Positions 1 to 8,067 of a stretch of DNA of 64,000 bases are shown piece after piece. The notes below the pieces were generated by a model that saw only the letters and a list, made by a program, of their open reading frames with translations, was not told the origin of the DNA and made no database searches. The position numbers and the translations under genes were made by a program. Location: positions 248,001 to 312,000 of the forward strand of contig NZ_RHPJ01000002.1 in the NCBI RefSeq assembly GCF_004786095.1, read 5' to 3'. Every line of letters starts with the position of its first letter. Positions within the stretch are counted from its first letter, which is position 1. This DNA comes from Serinibacter arcticus. GTDB taxonomy: Bacteria; Actinomycetota; Actinomycetes; Actinomycetales; Beutenbergiaceae.

Positions 1-12
1 AGCGGTTGGGGT

Positions 13-97
13 CATCGAGTGCTGCGCTGTGCACGCGAGGGCCATCGAGTGCTGCGCTGCGCACGGATGACGGCGCTCAACCGTGCGCAGCGCAGCA
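13..97. repeat. Direct plus inverted 16-23 bp repeat (family B)
   Basis: A 23-bp word containing GAGTGCTGCGCTG and GCACG occurs at 13-35 and again at 43-65 with one mismatch (T/C). A 16-bp part of it returns in inverse orientation at 82-97 (CGTGCGCAGCGCAGCA). The second and third copies can form a stem. The shared GCTGTGCAC core also appears in the repeat clusters near 22.2 kb and 37.9 kb. No gene is visible in 1-220; the stretch lies downstream of the leftward G6PD gene. Confidence 0.8.
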
Positions 98-119
98 GTC
101 GTCGGGGGTCGGGCGGTGA

Positions 120-170
120 CTGTCACGTCCGGTCCGGATCCGGTGAGGCGAACCGGACGGAACGTGACAG
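120..170. repeat. Inverted repeat behind G6PD gene, possible terminator
   Basis: CTGTCACG at 120-127 is repeated inverted as CGTGACAG at 163-170, and the inner segments also pair (TCCGGT with ACCGGA). It lies 50 bp past the stop codon of the leftward G6PD gene. There is no T-run, so a terminator role is an inference from position and stem alone. Confidence 0.45.
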
Positions 171-220
171 CCACCAGGCCCGCCGCCCGCGCGACCCCAC
201 CGGACCGCCGCCCGAACGGC

Positions 221-1708
221 TCACCGCAGCGCCGCGCCCCACGCCTCCGGCACGTCCGACCCCGCCGGGTACTCCTCCATCGGCACCTCGTCGGCCGCCC
301 ACGCGGCCAGCACCTCGTCGCAGATCCGCCAGCACTCCTCGGCGGCGTCGCCGCGGACGGTCAGCATCCCGTTCCCGTCCAGGATCCCGCCGAGCACCTC
401 GCCGTACGGCCGGAGCGACGCCTGGCGCATGTCGGCCCGCATCACGCTCTGCGCCAGGCCGAGCGGGTCGTGGGACGCGTTCGTCGTCACCCGCAGCTCC
501 ATCGTGTCCGGGTTCAGCCCGATCACCAGGCGGTCCTTCGGGTCGGGACCGGTCAGCCCCGAGGGCAGGTGACGGACGTCCGCGAACGTCAGCACGACGT
601 GCTTCTGCGTCACGCCGAGCGCCTTGCCCGAGCGCAGCGTGATCGGCACTCCGGCCCACCGCGAGTTCGCCACCTCGAGCGTCACCTGCGCGAGCGTCTC
701 GGTCCCGCGGGCCGGGTCGACGCCGTCCTCGTCCACGTAGGACGGCACCGACCGCTCGGAACGCTCGCCCGAGGCGTCGGCCGTCTCGATCGTTCCCGCC
801 GTGTACCGCGCGCGCCGGCTCGCCGTCGTCGCGTCACCGCCCCACAGCCGCGTCGCGCGCAACGCCGCCGCCTTCGCGTCCCGCAGGTCCCGATCGGTGA
901 TCGACGCCGGTGGCTCCATCGTCACGAGCGCCATCACCTGCAGCAGGTGCGACTGGATCATGTCGCGCAGCGCGCCCGCGTGGTCGTAGTAGCCGGCGCG
1001 CCCCTCGAGCGCGAGAGCCTCGTCGTAGGCGATCTCGATGCTCTCGACGTGCTCGCCCGTCCACACCGCCTGGAACATCCGGTTGGCGAACCGCAGCGCG
1101 ATGATGTCGAGCACCGTGGACATCCCGAGGAAGTGGTCCACGCGGTGCACCTGGTCCTCGGGCACGAGCCGCGCGACGAGCGCGTTCAGCGCCCGCGCCC
1201 CGGCCTCGTCCTCGCCGAACGGCTTCTCCATCGCCAGGTGCAGCTCGGCCGGCAGGTCGACGTCGAGGAGCGCGCTGCAGACCTTCGCGGTGACCGCGGG
1301 CGGGAGCGCGAAGTAGAGGACGACGCGCCGCTCGCCGTCGTGCTCCGCCGCGTCCGTCCCGGGGGCGGGCGCGGCCGCCGCCTCCAGCAGCCGCTGCAGC
1401 GAGGCGCTGTCCGTCGCGTCCGTCCTCAGGTACGACGACGCCGCGGCCACCCGCTCGACCGCCTCGTCCCCCGCGCCGCCCTCGGTGAGCGCCGCGCGGA
1501 CCTCGGCGTCGAAGTCCCCGTCGGGACGCTCGTCGCGGTCAGCGCCGATCACCCGCACCTCGCGGTCGGGCTCCTGCGCCAGGAGCGATCCGATGCCGGG
1601 CAGGAGCAGCCGCCGGGTCAGGTCGCCGGAGGCGCCCAGGACGACGAGCGTCGCGGCGCGGTTCGAGCCCGGCTCGTCGGCCGCGGTGGGGGGAGTCACG
1701 CTGCTCAT
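221..1708 (-). CDS. zwf: Glucose-6-phosphate dehydrogenase, divergent paralogue
   Basis: The 495-aa product has the normal length for NADP-dependent glucose-6-phosphate dehydrogenase, which oxidises glucose 6-phosphate to 6-phosphogluconolactone in the cytosol. The N-terminal dinucleotide loop reads GASGDLTRR and the catalytic His lies in RVDHFLGM. In typical family members this last motif is followed by a substrate-binding Lys (DHYLGKE); here the position is Met, so substrate handling may differ. Further family blocks include AMEKPFGED and a C-terminal PMEEYPAGS. The ATG at 1708 overlaps the stop of the upstream GH15 gene (ATGA), so the two are probably translationally coupled. A paralogue working with a GH15 glucosidase is inferred: glucose released from trehalose or maltosides could feed it. 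Confidence 0.85.
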   Translation of the reverse strand: MSSVTPPTAADEPGSNRAATLVVLGASGDLTRRLLLPGIGSLLAQEPDREVRVIGADRDERPDGDFDAEVRAALTEGGAGDEAVERVAAASSYLRTDATDSASLQRLLEAAAAPAPGTDAAEHDGERRVVLYFALPPAVTAKVCSALLDVDLPAELHLAMEKPFGEDEAGARALNALVARLVPEDQVHRVDHFLGMSTVLDIIALRFANRMFQAVWTGEHVESIEIAYDEALALEGRAGYYDHAGALRDMIQSHLLQVMALVTMEPPASITDRDLRDAKAAALRATRLWGGDATTASRRARYTAGTIETADASGERSERSVPSYVDEDGVDPARGTETLAQVTLEVANSRWAGVPITLRSGKALGVTQKHVVLTFADVRHLPSGLTGPDPKDRLVIGLNPDTMELRVTTNASHDPLGLAQSVMRADMRQASLRPYGEVLGGILDGNGMLTVRGDAAEECWRICDEVLAAWAADEVPMEEYPAGSDVPEAWGAALR

Positions 1709-3540
1709 GCGGTGGGGGTCCTGTCGGCGAGAGGTCCGGCGTCGGCGGCGTCGGCCCCGGCGTCGAGCGCGGCCTGGGCGGCCTCGATCGCGTCGGCCGC
1801 GCGGATGAGACCGAGGTGGGAGAAAGCCTGCGGGAAGTTGCCCATCTGGCGGTCGTCGTCGGTGTCGTACTCCTCGGCGAGCAGGCCGAGGTCGGTGCTC
1901 AGTCCCACGAGCCGGTCCATCAGCGCCCGCGCGTCGGTCATCCGGCCGCTGTGCGCGTACTGCTCCACGAGCCAGAAGCAGCAGATGAGGAACGGGTGCT
2001 CGTGGCCCTCGAGTCCGTCGGTCCCGTCGGTCCGGTAGCGCAGCAGCAGGTCGCCCTGCATGAGCTCGCGCTCCATCTGCGCGACCGTGGCCAGCATCCG
2101 GGGGTCGTCGTAGGGCAGGAAACCCGTCTGGGGGATCTGCAGCAGCGACGCGTCGACCTCGGTGTTGTCGTAGGTCTGGGTGAAGCCACCGGTCTCGGCG
2201 CTCACGCCGCGCTCGAGGATCTCCTCGCGCAGCTCGTCGCGCACGCGCGCCCACCGCTCGACCGGCGCGTCCAGCCCGTGCTCGGCGCACGCCCGCACCC
2301 CGCGGTCCAGCGCAGCCCAGATCATCACGCGCGAGTGCGTGAAGTAGTGCGGTTCGCCGCGCATCTCCCACAGCCCCTGGTCCTTCTCCTCCAGGCGGTC
2401 GACGGCGTAGTCCACCATGCCGCGCTGCAGCGGCCAGGAGAAGTCGTCCTCGGGCACGCCCGCGTCGCGCAGCTGCGCGAGCGCGATCATGACCTCGCCC
2501 ACGACGTCGGCCTGGAACTGGTCGACGGCGCCGTTCCCGATCCGCACGGGGCGCGAGTCCAGGTGACCGGAGAGGTGGTCGAGCTCGCGCTCGGGCAGCT
2601 GCCGCTCGCCCGCGATGCCGTACATGATCTGCAGGTCGCGCGGGTCCCCGGCGACGGCGCGCAGCAGCCAGTCGCGCCAGTGCCGCGCGACCTCGGTCCG
2701 GCCGTGCGCGAGCAGCGCCTCGAGCGTGAGGGCGGAGTCCCGCAGCCAGCAGTAGCGGTAGTCCCAGTTCCGCTCGCCACCCGGGTCCTCGGGGAGCGAG
2801 GCGGTCGGGGCGGCGACGATGCCGCCGGTGTCGCGGTTCGTCAGCGCGCGCAGCACGAGCAGCGACCGCTTCACGGCCGCCGCCCACGGCCCGGTGACCT
2901 CGATCTGGGAGGTCCAGTCCGTCCAGTACTCCCGGGTGGTCTCCAGCGCGTCGTCGATGTCGAGCGGGGCGGGCACGTCCTGGTAGGAGCGTGCCCAGGC
3001 CAGGTCCCACGACGCGCTCTCGCCCGCGGTCAGCGTGACGCGGCCGCCGTGGCGGTGGTCGTCGGGCGTCAGCGCGGGGCCGCGCAGCACGTAGGAGTCG
3101 GGGCCGGCGATGGCCAGCAGGTAGCCGTCGCCGTCCTTCTCGATGCGCCGGACCCACGGACTCGAGGCGCCGTACTCGGGACGCAGCCGCAGGTCGTTCT
3201 CGATGACGACCTCGCCCTCGGTGCAGCGCGCGATCCGCACGAGGTCGGCGCGCTCACCGCCCAGCGGCATGAACTCGGTGATGACGGCGCGCCCCGTCGG
3301 CGTGCGCCAGACGCTGCGGAGCACGAACGTGTCGTCCTCGTAGGCGCGCTCCTCGAGCGTGCCGTCCACGGGAGCGAGGCGCCAGCGGCCGTCGTCGGGG
3401 GTGCCGAGGATCGCCGTGAACACGGCGTCGGAGTCGAAGCGGGGCAGGCAGAGCCAGTCGATGCTGCCGTCGGCGGACACGAGCGGTCCGGTGCGGAGGT
3501 CGGCCAGGAGGGCGTAGTCGCCGATCGCGGAGGTCACCAC
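1705..3540 (-). CDS. Glycoside hydrolase family 15 (trehalase/glucoamylase-like)
   Basis: The protein of about 611 aa begins with the typical GH15 N-terminus (AIGDYALLADLRTGPLVS, DGSIDWLCLPRFDS), then a beta-sandwich half and a C-terminal (alpha/alpha)6 barrel. The signature RNWDYRYCWLRDSALT, the block LWEMRGEPHYFTHS with the probable catalytic Glu, and the second acidic block ETGGFTQTYDNTEVDASLL are present. No signal peptide is seen, so it should act in the cytosol. Actinobacterial members include trehalases as well as glucoamylases; the substrate cannot be read from sequence. The start is uncertain: TTG at 3549, GTG at 3540 and GTG at 3537 are all in frame, and GTG 3537-3540 gives the most family-like N-terminus. 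It is the first gene of a pair with the G6PD gene, with a 4-bp overlap. Confidence 0.85.
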   Translation of the reverse strand: MVTSAIGDYALLADLRTGPLVSADGSIDWLCLPRFDSDAVFTAILGTPDDGRWRLAPVDGTLEERAYEDDTFVLRSVWRTPTGRAVITEFMPLGGERADLVRIARCTEGEVVIENDLRLRPEYGASSPWVRRIEKDGDGYLLAIAGPDSYVLRGPALTPDDHRHGGRVTLTAGESASWDLAWARSYQDVPAPLDIDDALETTREYWTDWTSQIEVTGPWAAAVKRSLLVLRALTNRDTGGIVAAPTASLPEDPGGERNWDYRYCWLRDSALTLEALLAHGRTEVARHWRDWLLRAVAGDPRDLQIMYGIAGERQLPERELDHLSGHLDSRPVRIGNGAVDQFQADVVGEVMIALAQLRDAGVPEDDFSWPLQRGMVDYAVDRLEEKDQGLWEMRGEPHYFTHSRVMIWAALDRGVRACAEHGLDAPVERWARVRDELREEILERGVSAETGGFTQTYDNTEVDASLLQIPQTGFLPYDDPRMLATVAQMERELMQGDLLLRYRTDGTDGLEGHEHPFLICCFWLVEQYAHSGRMTDARALMDRLVGLSTDLGLLAEEYDTDDDRQMGNFPQAFSHLGLIRAADAIEAAQAALDAGADAADAGPLADRTPTA

Positions 3541-3592
3541 TCCAGGCAACCACGGCGGGGACGGGGCGTAAACCGAACCGTTCCGCCCTCCG

Positions 3593-4447
3593 TCAGCCCG
3601 CCGGGCACTGCTCCCGCTCGTGGGCGGCGTCGTCGGGGCCGACGAGCAGCCGGTCGCGCACCACGGTCAGCGGCGCGCGGTCGGGCAGCGCGCACACCTC
3701 CTCGACCGTCAGGCCTCGGTCGCGAAGGGTGTCGGAGTACTCGATCTGCAGCACGTGCTCGCCGTACACCGCGCGGTAGGTGCCGCACTCGTCGAACACG
3801 GCGCACTCCTCCACGACGGCGAAGTCGAATCCCGCGACCTCGCGCGCATCGGCCCCGACGTCGGCCGCGTTCTTCTGCCCGACGGCGAGGCCCGCGTCGT
3901 GCGCGACCTCCACGTAGGAGGTCGCAAGGGCGAGCGCGCCGTCGCGGTCGACGCCCTCGAACCTCAGGAACGTGTCGAGGTTGTCGAGCTCGACGGCGTC
4001 GAAGCCCGCGTCGGCGCAGTCCCGGATCTGCGGTCCCATCACGGCGAGGATCGCGATGCGCTGCTGGGGCGTCGAGGGGTCGAGCACGGCCTCGTCCGGC
4101 CACTCCGGATCCATCACGACGGCACCGCTCGCGTCCCGCAGCAGGGCGCCGCCGTCGCCGTCCTCCCAGTCCGGCAGGGCGCCGGGCTGGGTCTGGAAAC
4201 CGTTGAGGTAGCAGACGTTGTAGGCGTCCGCGAGCGGCTGGGCGGTGACGTCGCGGGCGACGACGTCGAGGTCGACCGGCTCCCCGTACGCCTCGCCGAG
4301 CTGGTAGTCGAAGGCGCCCTCGGTGGGTGGCAGGACGACGTCGGTGCCGCCGTCCGCCGCCGTCGAGCAGCCCGCCAGGAGCCCGCCGAGAGCGGCCGCC
4401 AGCAGGGCCGTCGCGACGCCGGGACGGGGGGTTGCGCAGGTGGCCAC
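3593..4447 (-). CDS. GH114-like lipoprotein (endo-alpha-1,4-polygalactosaminidase family)
   Basis: The 284-aa protein starts with a lipoprotein signal: a hydrophobic segment and the lipobox LLAGC, with the Cys at about residue 27. The rest resembles the TIM-barrel family GH114/DUF297 (QLGEAYGEPVDLDVVARDV, VCYLNGFQTQPG, DAVELDNLDTF, VGQKNAAD, DFAVVEECAVFDECG). Known members cleave alpha-1,4-polygalactosamine in microbial exopolysaccharides. It should be anchored on the outer face of the membrane. The ASP-rich motif VELDN and the two Cys in EECAVFDEC fit the family. It is monocistronic or loosely linked to the GH15 gene 52 bp downstream. The GTG start follows a TACCGT box after only 5 nt, suggesting a leaderless mRNA. 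Confidence 0.75.
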   Translation of the reverse strand: MATCATPRPGVATALLAAALGGLLAGCSTAADGGTDVVLPPTEGAFDYQLGEAYGEPVDLDVVARDVTAQPLADAYNVCYLNGFQTQPGALPDWEDGDGGALLRDASGAVVMDPEWPDEAVLDPSTPQQRIAILAVMGPQIRDCADAGFDAVELDNLDTFLRFEGVDRDGALALATSYVEVAHDAGLAVGQKNAADVGADAREVAGFDFAVVEECAVFDECGTYRAVYGEHVLQIEYSDTLRDRGLTVEEVCALPDRAPLTVVRDRLLVGPDDAAHEREQCPAG

Positions 4448-4452
4448 GTGCG

Positions 4453-4458
4453 ACGGTA
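4453..4458 (-). promoter_or_regulatory. -10 box for leaderless GH114-like gene
   Basis: Read on the minus strand this is TACCGT, followed by 5 nt and the GTG start at 4447. There is no room for a Shine-Dalgarno site, so the transcript probably begins at or next to the start codon. Confidence 0.5.
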
Positions 4459-4588
4459 ACGCCGGTGATCCATTTGTGATGAGATTTCCGACCGTTCAGG
4501 AACAGTACGCGGGTAGTTTGGCAGAACCACGCCGACCGGGCCGCCGTCGAACAGGTTTCGCCGCGCGGCCCTCGACCCCCCTCCCTCC

Positions 4589-7105
4589 ATGACACTGACG
4601 CCGCCCCCGGCCGGTAGCCCCGGTCGCGAGCCGGTCGGGCCACGTCTGCCCGCCGGCCGCGCGCCTCGGCGCGCCCTGGTGGCGGAGATCGTGGCGGCGA
4701 CCGGCCTCTGTCTCGTGCGCGGACCCCTCGGTGTCGGCAAGACCGTCCTGGCAGCGATGGCGGCGCAGGAGCTGCGCGCCGCCGGCCGCACGGTGGCGTG
4801 GATCGACGTCGTGACGGGCACGCGGCTCGAGGACCTGCGCGAGCGGGTGGCGACGGCGATCGAGGCGGGACCGGCGGACCTCGTGCTGGTGCTCGACGAC
4901 GTCGATCGCAGCACCGACCCGCGGGTGATCCCCGAGGTGCTCGACGTCGTCGCCCGGCACTCCTGCCTGACGGTGGTCGCGACGGCGCGCCGCGTGACGC
5001 CGCTGGAGTCACGGATCGTCAGGGCGAGAACGACGGTGACACAGCTCGGACCCGAGCTCGACCTGATGATCGAGGACATCGCCGACGTGCTCGGCAACGG
5101 CGACACGGTCACGGCCGAGCGGCTCCACACGGTCACCGGCGGTCACGCCCTCACCCTCGGCATGCTGCTCGTGGCCCTGGCGGACTCCAACGTGGACCCC
5201 GGACTGGCGGCGGCCGGCACGCTCGATCGCCAGGCGCTGCGGTGCGTGCGGGAGATCCTGGACACCGCCGTGAGCAGGGACGTCCAGCACGCTCTCGGGC
5301 CCCTCGCGATCCCGCACCGGCTGACCAACCACATCGCCCGGGTCCTCGGCGGCGACGAGGCCGTGACGGTCCTGACCGAGGCCGCCTACCAGGGGCTCGG
5401 TTCGTGGACCAGGCGGAGCACCGCGATGCTCTTGGACGACCCGGGTGTGTTCGACCTGGTCGGTGTGTTCCGGCGGACGCTGCGGGCCGACTTCCGGGCC
5501 CTGGAGCCGCAGCGCGAGCGCACCCTGGTGCGCCAGGTGGTGGACGCCTCGCTCGCGGAGCGCGGCTACGCCGTCGCCGGCATCGCGGCGATGGAGTCGG
5601 GCTCGCCGGCGCTGCTGGACCGCGTGTGCCGCGCCGCGTGGTTCGGGCTCCGCGACGTCGACCTCACGCTCCTGCGCCGCGCGATGCAGACGGTGGAGTC
5701 CTGGGACGTGGAGCGCTACCCGACCCTCGCGCTCACGCTCGGACTGATGCTCCACCAGGACCTCGCCCTGCAGCACCGGGCCGACCACTACTTCGACATC
5801 GCCGCACGCGGCCTGCAGGTGCTCGCGCCGCGGCAGCTGCACGAGCGCGCCTACCTCGGCACGATCCGCAGCATGGCACTGCGGTTCCAGGGGCGGACGG
5901 TGGAGTCGGTCGGGGCGGCGACGGCGGCCCTCGACCTCGTGCGCTCCCTCACGGCACCGGGCGCGAACGGTGGCCGCACCGCGATCGAGGGCCACGGGTT
6001 CCTGCTGCGCAACATCGCCACGGCCCTGTTCCTCGCGGGCGAGAACGACCGCGCCGCGGTCCTGCTGCGCGAGGCTCACGCGGAGGACGAGCCAGGGTCG
6101 GACTCCGCCCTGCTCTCGGGCTGCCTCCTGGCGCTCGTGACCGCGTGGTCCGGCGACGTCGTCCGGGCGGAGCAGCTCCTGCGCTCGCACCCGGGCACCG
6201 AGCACGCAGGCCACGTGCTGGGCACGTACGGCGGTCGCGCGCTGCTGACGACCCGCGCCATCATCGCGGCCGAGCGCAACGACCCGGTCCTGCTCGCCGA
6301 CGCGCTCGAGCAGCTGCGGACCGTGCCGATGCTCGTGGACGAGTTCGCGGTGCTGCGAACGCTCGCGGCCGCGATGGCGTGCCTGGTCCGCGGCGAGCCG
6401 GGGGAGGCGCGCGACGTCGTCGAGGCGTCCCGTCACGGAGCCTCCTACCGCCTGACCTCACCGGTCTGGCGCGCGCGGCTCGACGCCGTCGTGATGTACG
6501 CCAACTACGCGCTCGGCGAGCGCGGGAGCGTGGTGCGGCACCTGCGGGAATCGCCGGGCGGGAGCGACCGCTTCGTGCAGCTGGTGCATGCCGCCGTGCT
6601 GCTCGCCGCCGGGAACCTGGAGGAGGCGCGCCTGCTGGTCGGAGGACCCGACGACGCCGCCACGGACACGCACGCGAACCTCATGGGGAGCGAGGTGCTG
6701 CGCGCCGTCATCGCGCTGCGCGACGGCGACGAGATCGCCGCCAGGAACCGGCTGACCGCCGCCCTGGACGTCAGCGTGGAGGGTACCCAGCGCGCCTGGC
6801 TCGCCCTGACGGCGCCCGATCGCGAGGCGCTGATGGCGCTGCTTCCGGCGGCCACGGTGGCCCCGGTCGCCGACGGCATCGCCACGATCCTGCCGCCGGA
6901 GCCCATCCGCAGCGCGAAGCTGTCCGACCGCGAGCTCGTGGTGCTGCGCGAGCTCGCGCGGACCTCGGGCACCGCGGCCGTGGCGTCGGCGCTGCAGGTG
7001 TCGGTGAACACCGTGAAGTCCCAGATCCGCAGCATCTACCGCAAGCTCGAGGTCGGCGGGCGGGCCGAGGCGCTCGCGCGGGCGCGGGAGAACGGGCTGC
7101 TCTGA
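4589..7105 (+). CDS. Large LuxR-family ATPase transcriptional regulator (LAL/MalT-like)
   Basis: The 838-aa protein has a Walker A loop GPLGVGKT at residues 45-52, a Walker B stretch LVLVLDDVD near 98-106, a long all-helical central region rich in Ala, Leu and Arg that probably folds as TPR-type repeats, and a C-terminal LuxR helix-turn-helix (SDRELVVLRELA, VSVNTVKSQIRSIYRKL, about residues 775-838). This is the architecture of large ATP-binding LuxR (LAL) and MalT regulators, which assemble on ligand binding and activate transcription. The ligand and targets are unknown. It is divergent from the GH114-like lipoprotein gene (141-bp gap), which is a candidate target. No clear Shine-Dalgarno precedes the ATG. 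Confidence 0.8.
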   Translation: MTLTPPPAGSPGREPVGPRLPAGRAPRRALVAEIVAATGLCLVRGPLGVGKTVLAAMAAQELRAAGRTVAWIDVVTGTRLEDLRERVATAIEAGPADLVLVLDDVDRSTDPRVIPEVLDVVARHSCLTVVATARRVTPLESRIVRARTTVTQLGPELDLMIEDIADVLGNGDTVTAERLHTVTGGHALTLGMLLVALADSNVDPGLAAAGTLDRQALRCVREILDTAVSRDVQHALGPLAIPHRLTNHIARVLGGDEAVTVLTEAAYQGLGSWTRRSTAMLLDDPGVFDLVGVFRRTLRADFRALEPQRERTLVRQVVDASLAERGYAVAGIAAMESGSPALLDRVCRAAWFGLRDVDLTLLRRAMQTVESWDVERYPTLALTLGLMLHQDLALQHRADHYFDIAARGLQVLAPRQLHERAYLGTIRSMALRFQGRTVESVGAATAALDLVRSLTAPGANGGRTAIEGHGFLLRNIATALFLAGENDRAAVLLREAHAEDEPGSDSALLSGCLLALVTAWSGDVVRAEQLLRSHPGTEHAGHVLGTYGGRALLTTRAIIAAERNDPVLLADALEQLRTVPMLVDEFAVLRTLAAAMACLVRGEPGEARDVVEASRHGASYRLTSPVWRARLDAVVMYANYALGERGSVVRHLRESPGGSDRFVQLVHAAVLLAAGNLEEARLLVGGPDDAATDTHANLMGSEVLRAVIALRDGDEIAARNRLTAALDVSVEGTQRAWLALTAPDREALMALLPAATVAPVADGIATILPPEPIRSAKLSDRELVVLRELARTSGTAAVASALQVSVNTVKSQIRSIYRKLEVGGRAEALARARENGLL

Positions 7106-7133
7106 GGGGCGGGCCTGGTGCTCGGGTCTGGCT

Positions 7134-7757
7134 TCAGTCCTGGAGGCTGCCGTACCGGACCATCAGCACCGCCGCGGCGGCGATGACGAGGACCGAGATC
7201 AGACCGGCGATGGGCGCGGGACCGCTGACGGAGAGGCCGGTCCTCGCCTCGCCGTCCTCGATGGCGACGGCGCCGTCGATCCCGTCGACGCCTTCGGAGA
7301 CGCCGCTGACGACGCCGACGCCCGGGTAGACCGTGCACTCGGGATCCTCGGCGCTCTCGCCGAACTTCTCGTCGAACATGCTGATCTCGACCCAGGTGAC
7401 GCAGTACCCCTCGGGGTAGGCCGCCCGGGCGTCGTCGAACAGCAGCGTGGAGGCGCCGATGTGCTGCGCACCGACCGAGCCGTCGTCGGGCAGGAGGTTC
7501 ACCCCGAAGGCGCGGGGCATGGTGCCGTCGAGGGCCGTGACCCAGTACGTCACGTAGGAGAAGGAGGTGAACGTCGAGTCGGCCGGAAGGGTGATGCCGG
7601 ACGCGCTGACGTCGTAGCCGCGCGTCGCGACGGACCTGGCCGACGCGCCCGAGCCGAGGAGCACCTGGGACGGATCCGTCTGCTGCGCCTGCGCGCTGAC
7701 GACTCCCGCCAGACCCATGAGGGTCGTGACGGTGAGGATCAGGAGCGCGCGTCTCAC
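7134..7757 (-). CDS. Secreted protein with C-terminal membrane anchor, unknown function
   Basis: The 207-aa protein has an N-terminal signal peptide (MRRALLILTVTTLMGLAGVV, cleavage near AQA-QQ), an extracellular part with one Cys pair (YCVTW and DPECTVY, about residues 120 and 140) and a C-terminal hydrophobic helix (IAGLISVLVIAAAAVLMV) followed by RYGSLQD. The topology is therefore a membrane-anchored extracellular domain. I do not recognise the family. GTG at 7757 is supported by a good Shine-Dalgarno (GGAGGG, 6 nt upstream) and a TAGCGT -10 box at 7788-7793 on the same strand. It converges on the LuxR gene with a 28-bp gap. Confidence 0.65.
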   Translation of the reverse strand: MRRALLILTVTTLMGLAGVVSAQAQQTDPSQVLLGSGASARSVATRGYDVSASGITLPADSTFTSFSYVTYWVTALDGTMPRAFGVNLLPDDGSVGAQHIGASTLLFDDARAAYPEGYCVTWVEISMFDEKFGESAEDPECTVYPGVGVVSGVSEGVDGIDGAVAIEDGEARTGLSVSGPAPIAGLISVLVIAAAAVLMVRYGSLQD

Positions 7758-7787
7758 AGGGGTCCCTCCGGTGGTGGTGTGAACGCC

Positions 7788-7793
7788 ACGCTA
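7788..7793 (-). promoter_or_regulatory. -10 box of the secreted-protein gene
   Basis: TAGCGT on the minus strand, 30 bp upstream of the GTG at 7757. In contrast to many neighbours this gene has a leader long enough to carry its GGAGGG ribosome binding site. Confidence 0.4.
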
Positions 7794-7909
7794 GGCGGGA
7801 CCGGTGCCCTCTGGCTGAGGTTCGCGGTCTGTTCGTTCAGGCTCAGGTGCTAGTGATCGCGCGGAAGATCCGATGACGACGGTGCGTCGAACGGAACTCC
7901 CCGCGCACG

Positions 7910-7985
7910 TTTTCACCCTCGCTTTTCACCCTGGGGTGAGGTGGGGGCGGATCGCGCCTCGCCCGGAGTCACCCCGGAGTCACCC
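7910..7985. repeat. Two sets of short tandem repeats in a divergent promoter region
   Basis: Within the 310-bp geneless stretch 7758-8067, TTTTCACCCT occurs at 7910-7919 and 7923-7932 (13-bp period), and GGAGTCACCC occurs at 7965-7974 and 7976-7985 (11-bp period). Both share TCACCC; GGGGTGAG at 7933-7940 is the inverse word. Helically phased short repeats between divergent genes suggest protein binding sites, but no regulator is identified. Confidence 0.5.
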
Positions 7986-8055
7986 TTGGGACGCTCGGTC
8001 AGGCCGATGCGGTGGGAACGCTGATATTCGCGAGCCCCCGGCGCGGCTCGCGCGT

Positions 8056-8061
8056 TAGCGT
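8056..8061 (+). promoter_or_regulatory. -10 box for leaderless Eis-like gene
   Basis: TAGCGT followed by 6 nt and the ATG at 8068; no Shine-Dalgarno. Confidence 0.55.
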
Positions 8062-8067
8062 GACCGC

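Noticed and set aside
83-2038. Long rightward reading frame opposite the G6PD gene (651 codons)
   Set aside because: It is Arg/His/Val-rich antisense sequence of a high-GC gene, without ribosome site or domain; G6PD motifs on the other strand are clear.
1816-4206. 796-codon frame opposite GH15 and the lipoprotein gene
   Set aside because: Spans two real genes antisense, with low-complexity Arg/Pro content and no motif.
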